From IMG/VR virus record IMGVR_UViG_3300012000_002192, positions 1-64,000 of that record: a stretch of 64,000 nucleotides of DNA, one strand, 5' to 3'. The stretch's first letter is position 1. Every line of letters begins with the position of its first letter. Position numbers and translations under genes: made by a program. Shown one piece after another: positions 33,444 to 42,614 of the stretch. Under the pieces are notes generated by a model. It did not search any database. It worked only from the letters and a program-made list of their open reading frames with translations, and was not told where the DNA came from. This DNA comes from a virus.

Positions 33444-34355
33444 TTACCAGAATCCGGGATAAGTGCGTCCGCCAAAAAGATGACCAAATTTATTGAGTCT
33501 ACAGCTCCAGTACCCAGCTTTAGTTTTATCTTTCTTCAAATGACACTGGTGTCTAGCCGCAAATGATTTTCTTGCTTTTGGATCACTTACCTTGGCCGTC
33601 AGTCCTCCTTTAACATCACCAAAGTTTATTTTTATTACTTTTCCAGACTTAGAGTCCTTAACATATACAAAGTATTTTTTCCCATCACCGGAGTTTCTCA
33701 TTGGGTGATTTAATTTAACTTCTTTACCTTTGTATTCAGCTTCATTTAATTCTACTATATTTTCCATCGGTAAATCTAATGGAACTAATTCACCATTGAA
33801 GTAAGCAAATTTACCCATATCGGTTGTTTCAAAAAGTTCTTTGTCTATTTTAGACAACTCAATTAATCCCCGTTCAAATAGTTTTCTAGCCTGTTTAATA
33901 GTGGAATAAAACTTTTTAGATCCAGGTCTAAACACACTCTCTGTTACCGGAATAGAATTTATGATGTGATACATTAGGTCTTCTGTTGGACTTAAATCAG
34001 AATCATCTTCTAACTCATCACACTTGCAATCATCACATCCACAGTCACAATCTGATAGTCCCGTGCAGACGCTACAACAACCACAGCCTGAAGCTTCTGC
34101 TTCTTCTTCATAATCAGCATCAAATTCATTAGATTGGTCATTTTTATAACCAATTTTTAGGTTTTCTATGTTATCAATGTGAATGTCAATAAAGGCTTCG
34201 AATTTATGAATTTTATTTCGTTTTTGGTTTTTCTTTTCTTTTTTATTTAACTCATCTGTAGATGTCTTGATAGAAGGTTTAGATTTATCTATATTCATAG
34301 AAGTTGCAGAAAATCCCATTTGTTGTTCTAAATCTTGAACTTTTTTAACTTTCAT
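33444..34355 (-). CDS. Cys-cluster protein with C-terminal RHQC...KAGYWSC domain, 303 aa
   Basis: It has three parts. First is a Lys-rich N-terminal half that includes an internal tag-like segment (NKIHKFEAFIDIHI, about 46-59). Second is an acidic region with a cluster of about eleven Cys in ~22 residues (about 90-112), a likely metal site. Third is a C-terminal domain (about 205-303) with KKYFVYVKD, VIKINFGD, ARKSFAARHQCHLKKDKTKAG and YWSCRL, a domain recurrent in phage virion or head-associated proteins. Enzymatic role unknown. It is adjacent to a capsid-tagged gene on the same strand. Confidence 0.7.
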   Translation of the reverse strand: MKVKKVQDLEQQMGFSATSMNIDKSKPSIKTSTDELNKKEKKNQKRNKIHKFEAFIDIHIDNIENLKIGYKNDQSNEFDADYEEEAEASGCGCCSVCTGLSDCDCGCDDCKCDELEDDSDLSPTEDLMYHIINSIPVTESVFRPGSKKFYSTIKQARKLFERGLIELSKIDKELFETTDMGKFAYFNGELVPLDLPMENIVELNEAEYKGKEVKLNHPMRNSGDGKKYFVYVKDSKSGKVIKINFGDVKGGLTAKVSDPKARKSFAARHQCHLKKDKTKAGYWSCRLNKFGHLFGGRTYPGFW

Positions 34356-34370
34356 AGTTTATTTATTAAT

Positions 34371-34727
34371 TTATGAACTCAATTTTTTTACAATAAGAGC
34401 GCATTTTTCGTAATCTTCCATTTCTTCTAACTCCTTTAGATATTCCCGTAATTGATTTGTATTAGATAATTCAACTCTTAATTTGAATCTGACTTCTTGT
34501 AATTCTTTCATGTTTTTTGTAGAATTGTCTATAATTTTATCAATTAGATATCTATCGATTTTATTGGAGGATATGAAATCATCCCAACTGTAAATATCAT
34601 ATTCAGCCAAAGTGTCTAAAATTTTTTTAACAGTTTGGTCTAACTCAACTGAAACTTTCTTTTTGGAGTTCAATTTTCTATAAAATCCTTCATTAATAAA
34701 ACCCTGGTAGTTTCTTATTTTGGCCAT
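34371..34727 (-). CDS. Small protein with strong capsid-targeting-like tag, 118 aa
   Basis: It starts MAKIRNYQGFINE|GF, the closest match in the window to the T4 IPII/IPIII tag MKTYQEFIAE|A; INE fits the IxE prohead-protease site. The body is helical and ends with a UVR-like hairpin (LREYLKELEEMEDYEKCALI). It stands just upstream of the 303-aa gene on the same strand and is divergent from the giant baseplate gene. Confidence 0.65.
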   Translation of the reverse strand: MAKIRNYQGFINEGFYRKLNSKKKVSVELDQTVKKILDTLAEYDIYSWDDFISSNKIDRYLIDKIIDNSTKNMKELQEVRFKLRVELSNTNQLREYLKELEEMEDYEKCALIVKKLSS

Positions 34728-34767
34728 GATGTATATATTATTTTTTTGATATTAAGAAGCACTCAAA

Positions 34768-34779
34768 TTAATATATAAC
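34768..34779 (+). promoter_or_regulatory. Candidate promoter for the giant baseplate gene
   Basis: TTAATATATAAC lies 17 bp before the ATG at 34797. A separate TATATA element near 34735 serves the divergent 118-aa gene. Confidence 0.45.
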
Positions 34780-34796
34780 TGAAATTAGTCGTTTTA

Positions 34797-37700
34797 ATGT
34801 CAAACCACTTAAATTTAAGATTTTTTAATAAAGAAGGTGATCACCTAAACATAGAATACAATCAATCAACTGATCGTTTTGAAGGTGACATCTTATTCCA
34901 TGAAAGTTCCACTGATACTTATAAGACAGCCGCGTTGTATACTTTAGAGAATATCCCAAGTTTTGAATTTGAATCGGTGGGTGAATTGACGACAAAAAAA
35001 TGGCAACTTTTTAACGAGAGAGGATTTCACTTCTGGGGTTCAAAATACGTAGATGCTGAATCTATTATAAGAATAGAACCAACAAATAATGATCCAAAAT
35101 TCTATTCAAAGTGGATATATGGAAAAGACATTGGTAGAAAATTTCCTAAAGGTAGTCTCATAAAATTCAACAATACAATCTTAGAATTTATTAACATTAA
35201 CCAAGTCTACACAGTTCTGGCCAGTTCAAGTGATAGAATTATGATACTTTCTTTAGTTGATAACGCAACCTTTGAAGCGCAATATTATTCAATTTATTCA
35301 GATCCGGACAATTTTTCCACCACAACTATTTCTGGAATAAATGCTTTTGGTGTCTATGATTATATACAGCCAAACTATTTCCCAAAACTTTCAAATTGGA
35401 ATGAGCCTGAATTTTTCGATAAGTATTATGTAAATCGAAAATTAAATGTTGTTGGTAGTAAAAATGATGATAAAATACTGACAGTTGATAATCCTAACTA
35501 CGGTGATCTTAGTCATTTTGAATATTCTGTTGATAAGTCTCAACTTCCTATAAACTCCACGTTGATTATGGAGATATTAACTCGAACAGAAGTTCCACTT
35601 CTCTATCAAGGTCCACTAACTTTAACACAATCTAAGATATTGATTGGTGATATTTATAAATTTCCGGTAAATTTAAGACCTGGAACCGAAATTAAAATAA
35701 TTGGACCTCAGATTTCCGCAAATCAAAACTTTTTTACAGTTGATGATATTTTCGACTTTAGAACTATCTCACAGACAACCTATTTTGCCACACAGTCACA
35801 GGCTATTTGGAATGGAAAAATATACGAATGTATACAGGCATATACACAAAGTATTTCCAACTTAGCTACATCTTTTATCACTCCAGAAAACGGACAATAC
35901 TGGAGTAAACCAACTTATATAAAGATTACCGATTCATTTACTTATGAAAATTTATTATCTGCTCAAATCTATCTAACCACTGATAAGTTTTACTACACAC
36001 TTGGTTGGACTTATTCAGCTGAGACAACTTTAGCCCAATTTGCTCAATTATACAGCTCTGGTGCTAAGATTTTTGATATAGATCTTTTTTATCAAAACAA
36101 CCAACTCAGAGCTGATTTGATTTGGCCATCAAAATATGCTGAGGTTAATTTTTACTTTGACCAACTCTCACCAACACATTCGATTGGTCAATCTCTGCAG
36201 ACCAAAGAAAGAATAGTAGGTGTCAAAGAAGAAGTTACCGCTGAGTTAAATTACGACTATTCTGAAAATAAAAAAATTAATATTGTCTTTACTGACTTAG
36301 ATAACTATGGATTTAAGATTGTTATAGGTGGTCAAGTTTATGAAGAGCAAACGGTTTTAATTTATACAGGGGCTTATCTTGATATGGAAAGAACCATCGA
36401 CAGAACTTTAAGAAATTGGTTATCCAGGTGGACTATTGACCTTTTAAAACTAGGTATAATTGCCGAATTGAAATATACTGGCACATTTAATTCAGTATTT
36501 TTTAACACTATTGTGATTAAGTCTGAATATCCAAATGTAGAAGTAGATGTAACATCAATAAAAGTCGGAACAAGCGCCGCTTATTATATCGAACATTCTA
36601 AGGTTACCTTTTTTAACATGGGTACTTATTTCAATATTAACATAGATGGAGACGACTATGGCGTTCAATCCGTTATTGGTACAAATTCGCTACCAAATGT
36701 TCCGTTAACTTTAGCAAATTGGGAATCTCAACACAGCCAAACTGTGCTTGAAAACCATTTAGTGCAAATTACAAATTTTAATTCTATTCTGACGTTTGAT
36801 ATATTAAATCCTATTCAAAACCTAGACTATGTGATAACTACTGGTAAAGTTAATTTACCTGGAATCGAAGATTACAAAATTAAAAAGTTACTCACCGGAA
36901 ATCCCGGAGTTGTAGTGGCATCGAATGAAGTGATATTGCCCCAGTCATCGACATATAGTTTTTTAACAGAAGGTTTTGCAACCGGAATGGCGTTTACAAT
37001 TAACAACACCTTCTATACCTGGATGAACCAAGATTATGTGATTCAATATTTAAATCCAAAGACATTAAATTTAAGCTATCAGGGACCTTTTTGGGGACTG
37101 ACTGGAAACCCTTGTAATACATCTGCGTTTCAAACACTGGCGTTTGATACTGGTTTTGGACAAACTGCTTGCGTGGTTCCAATTTCTATTACAAGTAGTG
37201 GTGCCGGTCCGTATAACCCGCAAATGTTTAGTTCGGCTTTCAAATCATTTACCACTTATTATATTACTACTAATAATGTCTATACACAAAATGACTATAC
37301 TGCTATACCTGGACTTGTTGACCTGGATTATATTGAATTAAGTAACTCTATTTATGGATTTGGTGATTACCTTGTGGCAGTTGATGCATTTTATGGTAAC
37401 ATCATAGCAACTGTTTCACTCCCGGGTAATACCCAAAGCATTGAAATGAGATTCAACACTAAAAACAGCTACCTGTATTGCTTATCAAAGCAAAACTTAT
37501 ATGTAGTTGATCCAACATCAAATACTCTAGTATCTAGTATTACATTTAGTAATCCAAGCTGGAATGCCTTTGATATGGAACTAAATCCAATCAACGGTGA
37601 TATGTATATTAGTTATGATAATGCGGCCAGAGTTGATGTTTGGGATGTTTCTAATTTCACTTCTCAGCAAACGTATACGATAAATTCAACTGACCCTCTT

Positions 37701-40601
37701 TTCCCAATTGGTGTCACAAGAACCGGGGCAATGGTGTTTAATGACTTTGAAGGTGACATGTATATCACAACTGATGCTAATAACGTTTTAAGAGTCAATG
37801 GTGGTGTAACTGATAATTTCCCAACGAATCCGACAGATAGGTCAATTCAAACCGTCTATAACATACCAGGGCTAACGAATTCTATTTTTTATGATCCGGT
37901 TTATGAGGCGATCTACACCTGGGGTTCTGCTAGTATTTATAAAATTGACAACTCCCAAGTTACGCAAATATCCGGTATCACCACTCAAAACTTTGTGGAT
38001 GTAATTTATAATAATTTGACTAATCAGATTGATATATCAGACTCTTCTGGTAAATTTACCATGTTAGACGTCGGTTTTGATACCTTCAAACAATCATATG
38101 TCACACAATGGGGCTACCAAGTTATTAATCAATATGACGGCGATGTTTATATATCATCACAATCATTGAATACTATATTTGTAGTTACTCCAAATTTTGG
38201 TCAAATTAAGCATGTAGAAAGTTTTGGCTCGCAAACGGGAAGAATAATCTTTAACCCAGAAAGAAATTCTGTTTGGAGTATACAGCCACAACTGAATAAA
38301 TTTGTGGAAATCGATGTTGAAATAAATTTGAACTTAATTCCAACTGGAAACACCTTTTCAGCAATTGGTGACAACCAATATGGAACATTACATCCAGACT
38401 ATGTTCCAAGAAAGAGCATTTGGTTGAAAACTAGAGAATATTATAGAAGACCTCGAGAAAACTTCGAAGGAGACGTAGCAGTGCAATATTATTGGAGATG
38501 GTTAACAGATCAAGTTCCTGAGTTTTTTCTTTACGACTTTTCGGGAAATCAACTGGCTAAAACTGGACCATATGCTTATACCGGTGAAAAGCCACTTCAA
38601 AACATTGTTTTAAATAAATTACCAAACACAGATAAGAGCAGAGTTTCATTTTCGGCTTATCAACAGACGGTATTTGAAGAAATAAATTTTGACTTGAGTT
38701 ACTTAGATGATTTAAACGACTTCGAAGTTGAGTCTGAATCACTTGAATTGTTTATTGGATATAAATCAGAAACCGCCGGAGCCCTAAGATCGGTATTACA
38801 ATTGTTCAAAAGAGAAGACATCGATTTTTATATTATGTCAGATAGCCTGACCACGATTTCGATTGAAACTATTACATCACCGACCACGAGAACTGGTAGA
38901 ATATCAATTAGTGAGACATCTTCAGAAAATTTCACCGGTCGCGGATTGAAAATTGGCCAGAGAATTGTTATCTATATCAACGATACAACAAATGTGAGAG
39001 GTCAATATACCTCTGAAAATAACGGAACAATTGTAGTAATTAAAAATGTTTTTACAAAAGTGCTGATTGTTGATTTTTTAGACCAATCTTTTGACTATTT
39101 TTATCCAGAATCGACCAAGTTGATTAATTTTCCAAAATATGGTTCTACCACTTATTTAAGGCTCAGGATACAAGTTGTTGATAGAGAAATAGGTAGGTTT
39201 ATTACTTATGGTCAATCTGAAGAAGAAGATGAGAGATTTAAGATAGAACTTAATAATGTTGGTAAACTAATTGATCCTAATCATGTTTTTATATTCAAAG
39301 ATTATGATATAAATGAAGGAGGCATTGACTGGACTTTTTTGAACAAAAAAAGAAAAGAAATGTTGATGGTTAAAAATGATATTTTTCCTTATGTCGGAGC
39401 TTATAAATCGATAATAAATGCTATCAATTACTTTGGATATAATGACCTACAATTAAACGAGTATTATAAATATAATGATAGCACTGATCCAAACTTTGGG
39501 AAACTTTTCAAAGTTGAAATTCCTGATATTTTCGACAATACCGTAAAAGGTTGGGAAAGAAGAGACTTTATTGAAAAGATGTTACCAAGTGAAAAGTATA
39601 AAGGAACTAATAACTTTAATCTTACGTATAAAATTACAGACAAAGAAGGTAATTACATTTTAAATTATGACTTAGATGAAATCATCATTAAACTACAAGG
39701 TCTAAAATATTGGTTAAAAAGAAACATAATACCACTAACTCATAACATAACTGATATTACTGGAGACTCTTGGACCTCTGGTGATAATCAAATTAGCCAC
39801 GAGGTTTATGATTGTCAAATCTTTAGTATTAGAGAGCAAATGACTCCGATAACTTTCAAATTAAACGAGCTTTATCTACAACCGGTAAATTCTGGATCTA
39901 CTGTTTACAATTGTGTATTAGATTTTTATTCAATAATTGCCGGCACTGGCTCAAACGTCAATCCAAATAATATTAGAGATATTGCTGGTGAATTGATAAA
40001 AAAAGCTCTTCCAAATAACGACTTTGTCGATAGATTAACACACCCTGATATTTTTGATATCAAAATTCGAACTTATAAAGTCTATAAAGAATGGGCGCCT
40101 TATGTTACCTATCAAACTGGTGATAAAGTATTTTATTATGATAAGATATACGAATCACAGAAAGATAATAATAGAATCAATAACCCAAGAAAATATGAAA
40201 GCGCTCTTTTATGGAAATCTGGGGTAAGTTATCAACCGGCCACGGTTGTAAAATATCAACAGGATTATTATGTTTCAAGTGGACTTGGTTCGACACAGTC
40301 AGCGACCCCGGCATCCGATCCCAACAATTGGCTAAAGATAACAGAGTGGAAACAAATAAACTACGAGCCAGTTCAGTATATAGAAGAACAAAGGTTAGGT
40401 AATATGCTTCAACCTTTCAATTTTTCAATCGACTCAAATCTTGATCCTTATCTGACTATTGAGGTCGTATCACATAGCGGTAGAGGGGCTATCTGGAGAG
40501 ATAAGAAAAACTATTTCATTAGAGGACTTAAAGACTTAGTTGAGCCTTATAGACTGATAGACAACGTTGGTCCCTTTGTTCCGATAACACCAGTTGTTTA
40601 A
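34797..40601 (+). CDS. Giant baseplate/tail protein with beta-propeller and carbohydrate-binding-like modules
   Basis: This 1934-residue virion protein is probably part of the baseplate periphery. Residues about 331-378 (WNGKIYECIQAYT ... YWSKP) and two tandem units at about 1762-1848 (WAPYVTYQTGDKVFYYDKIY ... WK; YQPATVVKYQQDYYVSSG ... NNWLKI) look like CBM5/12-type chitin-binding modules. Residues about 820-1180 contain repeated VDPTSNTLV-, LNPINGDMYISYD- and FNDFEGDMYITTD-type blades of a YncE-like beta-propeller. Residues about 1485-1650 carry KKRKEML, GAYKSIINAINYFGYNDL and FKVEIPDIFDN, a segment recurrent in baseplate proteins of large Bacteroidota phages. It may combine a wedge role (like gp7) with receptor contact. 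Confidence 0.78.
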   Translation: MSNHLNLRFFNKEGDHLNIEYNQSTDRFEGDILFHESSTDTYKTAALYTLENIPSFEFESVGELTTKKWQLFNERGFHFWGSKYVDAESIIRIEPTNNDPKFYSKWIYGKDIGRKFPKGSLIKFNNTILEFININQVYTVLASSSDRIMILSLVDNATFEAQYYSIYSDPDNFSTTTISGINAFGVYDYIQPNYFPKLSNWNEPEFFDKYYVNRKLNVVGSKNDDKILTVDNPNYGDLSHFEYSVDKSQLPINSTLIMEILTRTEVPLLYQGPLTLTQSKILIGDIYKFPVNLRPGTEIKIIGPQISANQNFFTVDDIFDFRTISQTTYFATQSQAIWNGKIYECIQAYTQSISNLATSFITPENGQYWSKPTYIKITDSFTYENLLSAQIYLTTDKFYYTLGWTYSAETTLAQFAQLYSSGAKIFDIDLFYQNNQLRADLIWPSKYAEVNFYFDQLSPTHSIGQSLQTKERIVGVKEEVTAELNYDYSENKKINIVFTDLDNYGFKIVIGGQVYEEQTVLIYTGAYLDMERTIDRTLRNWLSRWTIDLLKLGIIAELKYTGTFNSVFFNTIVIKSEYPNVEVDVTSIKVGTSAAYYIEHSKVTFFNMGTYFNINIDGDDYGVQSVIGTNSLPNVPLTLANWESQHSQTVLENHLVQITNFNSILTFDILNPIQNLDYVITTGKVNLPGIEDYKIKKLLTGNPGVVVASNEVILPQSSTYSFLTEGFATGMAFTINNTFYTWMNQDYVIQYLNPKTLNLSYQGPFWGLTGNPCNTSAFQTLAFDTGFGQTACVVPISITSSGAGPYNPQMFSSAFKSFTTYYITTNNVYTQNDYTAIPGLVDLDYIELSNSIYGFGDYLVAVDAFYGNIIATVSLPGNTQSIEMRFNTKNSYLYCLSKQNLYVVDPTSNTLVSSITFSNPSWNAFDMELNPINGDMYISYDNAARVDVWDVSNFTSQQTYTINSTDPLFPIGVTRTGAMVFNDFEGDMYITTDANNVLRVNGGVTDNFPTNPTDRSIQTVYNIPGLTNSIFYDPVYEAIYTWGSASIYKIDNSQVTQISGITTQNFVDVIYNNLTNQIDISDSSGKFTMLDVGFDTFKQSYVTQWGYQVINQYDGDVYISSQSLNTIFVVTPNFGQIKHVESFGSQTGRIIFNPERNSVWSIQPQLNKFVEIDVEINLNLIPTGNTFSAIGDNQYGTLHPDYVPRKSIWLKTREYYRRPRENFEGDVAVQYYWRWLTDQVPEFFLYDFSGNQLAKTGPYAYTGEKPLQNIVLNKLPNTDKSRVSFSAYQQTVFEEINFDLSYLDDLNDFEVESESLELFIGYKSETAGALRSVLQLFKREDIDFYIMSDSLTTISIETITSPTTRTGRISISETSSENFTGRGLKIGQRIVIYINDTTNVRGQYTSENNGTIVVIKNVFTKVLIVDFLDQSFDYFYPESTKLINFPKYGSTTYLRLRIQVVDREIGRFITYGQSEEEDERFKIELNNVGKLIDPNHVFIFKDYDINEGGIDWTFLNKKRKEMLMVKNDIFPYVGAYKSIINAINYFGYNDLQLNEYYKYNDSTDPNFGKLFKVEIPDIFDNTVKGWERRDFIEKMLPSEKYKGTNNFNLTYKITDKEGNYILNYDLDEIIIKLQGLKYWLKRNIIPLTHNITDITGDSWTSGDNQISHEVYDCQIFSIREQMTPITFKLNELYLQPVNSGSTVYNCVLDFYSIIAGTGSNVNPNNIRDIAGELIKKALPNNDFVDRLTHPDIFDIKIRTYKVYKEWAPYVTYQTGDKVFYYDKIYESQKDNNRINNPRKYESALLWKSGVSYQPATVVKYQQDYYVSSGLGSTQSATPASDPNNWLKITEWKQINYEPVQYIEEQRLGNMLQPFNFSIDSNLDPYLTIEVVSHSGRGAIWRDKKNYFIRGLKDLVEPYRLIDNVGPFVPITPVV

Positions 40602-40702
40602 TAAAAAAAAACAGAATTTGATAGAAAATACCCGCTACTTTTAAGTCATCAAAAGTTATTATCCTTGCTTTTTGGGGTTTAGTAAAAGATATTTAGATAT
40701 TA

Positions 40703-41347
40703 TTATCCCTGTGGTTCTACTACTTGTGCTTTGATAGAGTTGTCAAAATTAACGCTATCATCAAAAGTCAAAACCCAATCTTGTATATCTGTTGCTAAGT
40801 TTTTACCAGTTGTGTCGTAATAGTTAAAAATTTTACTAACACTTCCAATCATAAGTAAAATTTGAGAAAAGTTTATGGAATCTTTGCCCAATCCCTTAAC
40901 TTTATGTTGTGATATTAGATGATAGATATAAGTTACATCTGTTGCTGACATCGGAAAAGAAGAAATATCCGTTTTAGAGTTTCTAATAGAATCAATCAGT
41001 GATTTAATTTCGATTGCAAAAAATACTGAATTGACATCATATTCTAGTTTATTTTGGATTAGGTCTTGTAGATACTTAGCTTGTTCTTTATCTAAAAAGA
41101 AATTATATCTGACTGACTCAAGTGTGTCGATAAAAGATTTCCAAATTTTTTGAGCTGATAAATACATCTCATCTTTTTCGCTATTTGTTTTACCTTTTCC
41201 GGAGTTATTAGACATATAGTCTTTAATTTCCTGAATAATTGAGTCTAGTTTATTTTCTTGTTCTGTTGCAATTAGTTGCATCTCGGTTTCAGCTCTAGTT
41301 ATTGTAGTTTCTGGTTTTACTACTGCTGTTTCTAATTTTTTACCCAT
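40703..41347 (-). CDS. Hypothetical protein, 214 aa
   Basis: A helical protein with a low-complexity Thr/Glu-rich start and a Gly/Lys/Ser linker near residue 50. I recognise no family. It is first downstream in a run of four small minus-strand genes below the tape-measure candidate, which suggests a tail-assembly role by position only. Confidence 0.6.
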   Translation of the reverse strand: MGKKLETAVVKPETTITRAETEMQLIATEQENKLDSIIQEIKDYMSNNSGKGKTNSEKDEMYLSAQKIWKSFIDTLESVRYNFFLDKEQAKYLQDLIQNKLEYDVNSVFFAIEIKSLIDSIRNSKTDISSFPMSATDVTYIYHLISQHKVKGLGKDSINFSQILLMIGSVSKIFNYYDTTGKNLATDIQDWVLTFDDSVNFDNSIKAQVVEPQG

Positions 41348-41363
41348 TTTTTTATTTATTTTT

Positions 41364-41618
41364 TTATCCGTTAATTTGGTCAGTCTTTTTAGGATATAGT
41401 TCTAAAAGACATTCTAATTTATCTTTGGCGGCTGCATAAACCTCAAGCCATTTGTCGTGTTCTTCCAATAAGTCGGAATGCTCGCCTATTGAAGCTAGAT
41501 TAGTGTTGGAAAAATATAAAGCCAGATTAGCCATCGCTTCTTCCATTTGAGCCTCATACTTTTTTGTCAGCGCCCTTAAATAATTCTCTCCTAAGTTGTT
41601 AAATGATAAATTCTTCAT
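41364..41618 (-). CDS. Hypothetical helical protein, 84 aa
   Basis: Nearly all alpha-helical (about 12-75) with no recognised motif. It overlaps the upstream 142-aa gene by 20 bp, indicating translational coupling. Confidence 0.6.
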   Translation of the reverse strand: MKNLSFNNLGENYLRALTKKYEAQMEEAMANLALYFSNTNLASIGEHSDLLEEHDKWLEVYAAAKDKLECLLELYPKKTDQING

Positions 41619-42027
41619 CTCTGCTATCTTGTTTTTGTTGGTTATAAAGTTCTTCTACTTTGTTTGCTCTGGCTACTTTTTCAACTCCCCACTTATTTAC
41701 AAGTGATGAAAAAGTATTCAAATCGGTTTTTACTAATTTAATTTTTCCTGATTCAATATTCATATTAATTTTGTCAATCTCCTGTTCAAAAAGGATAGTA
41801 ATAGACTCATCATCGTAATGATTTAGTAGATCTTCGTTGATTGATACTTTTAGTTCTTTTTGTAAGATAAAGGCATAGTCATCTGCTATTTTAGAAATCT
41901 TGACTAAGTTTTTTTGTTTTGTGTCCCCGATAAATTCAATTTTAATTGAAACAGGGAAAGATTTTTTATTGAATACTGAGAAAAAAGAATCAATAGTATC
42001 TTGTGATAAATCGTAAAATCTGTCCAT
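41599..42027 (-). CDS. Conserved phage protein, 142 aa
   Basis: The pattern resembles a conserved family in large T4-like phages: MDRFYDLSQDTIDSFF, FIGDTKQKNLVKI, DESITILFEQEIDKINMN, and LVKTDLNTFSSLVNKWGVEKVARA. I recall no firm function. It contains no HExxH, so a peptidase role is not supported. It couples by overlap to the 84-aa gene. Confidence 0.65.
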   Translation of the reverse strand: MDRFYDLSQDTIDSFFSVFNKKSFPVSIKIEFIGDTKQKNLVKISKIADDYAFILQKELKVSINEDLLNHYDDESITILFEQEIDKINMNIESGKIKLVKTDLNTFSSLVNKWGVEKVARANKVEELYNQQKQDSRDEEFII

Positions 42028-42077
42028 TTATTTTTTTTTATTATTTATAAGTTAAAAGAGTAAAAAAGTTTAGATTA

Positions 42078-42485
42078 TTAAATTAGTAATAGTGCTAAAG
42101 ATAATATTACTACTAATGGTATAAATACATAGTATAATCTATTGTAGAATTTATTAGTTTCAAACTGAGAAAAACCTATTACTATAAGCCAAGAATATTT
42201 TTCCACTTTTCTTATTTCATATACCTTATAAAGTTCTGTAAGGCCATTTTCATTTAGCCACTTACTTACATCTTTTGTATAGGTTTCGACATAATTTTTT
42301 GTAATAATATCTACATCACTTTTTCTCAAACTGTATGAATCACCAACTAATTCCTCTGGAACATTTATTACCGTATAGAGTCTACAGGCATAATCTTTTC
42401 TTAAGTTAAACCTATTTTGAATAATCGTTTTATTGTTATTAATTATTTTTCGCCAGTAAAAGAAGGTTCTCAACTTTTTTAACAT
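42078..42485 (-). CDS. Tail-anchored membrane protein, 135 aa
   Basis: A basic soluble N-terminal part is followed by a hydrophobic C-terminal segment (about 116-135, VFIPLVVILSLALLLI), so it is likely anchored with its N-terminus in the cytoplasm. No family recognised. About 130 bp of A+T-rich sequence separates it from the tape-measure stop; I see no gene there. Confidence 0.6.
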   Translation of the reverse strand: MLKKLRTFFYWRKIINNNKTIIQNRFNLRKDYACRLYTVINVPEELVGDSYSLRKSDVDIITKNYVETYTKDVSKWLNENGLTELYKVYEIRKVEKYSWLIVIGFSQFETNKFYNRLYYVFIPLVVILSLALLLI

Positions 42486-42614
42486 ATTAGGTTTTATATA
42501 TTTTTTTTAAATTTTGTTTACCCACCTATGAACATCTACCTTTATTTGTTAATTTACATTCATCAAAAAAAATAAACCGCTATTTAAATAAAAAAAATGC
42601 AGGCCATAGAAACT

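Noticed and set aside
40602-40702. Possible terminator after the giant baseplate gene
   Set aside because: Only a 6-bp stem (ACTTTT/AAAAGT) with an 8-nt loop is visible, too weak next to the four clear hairpins elsewhere.
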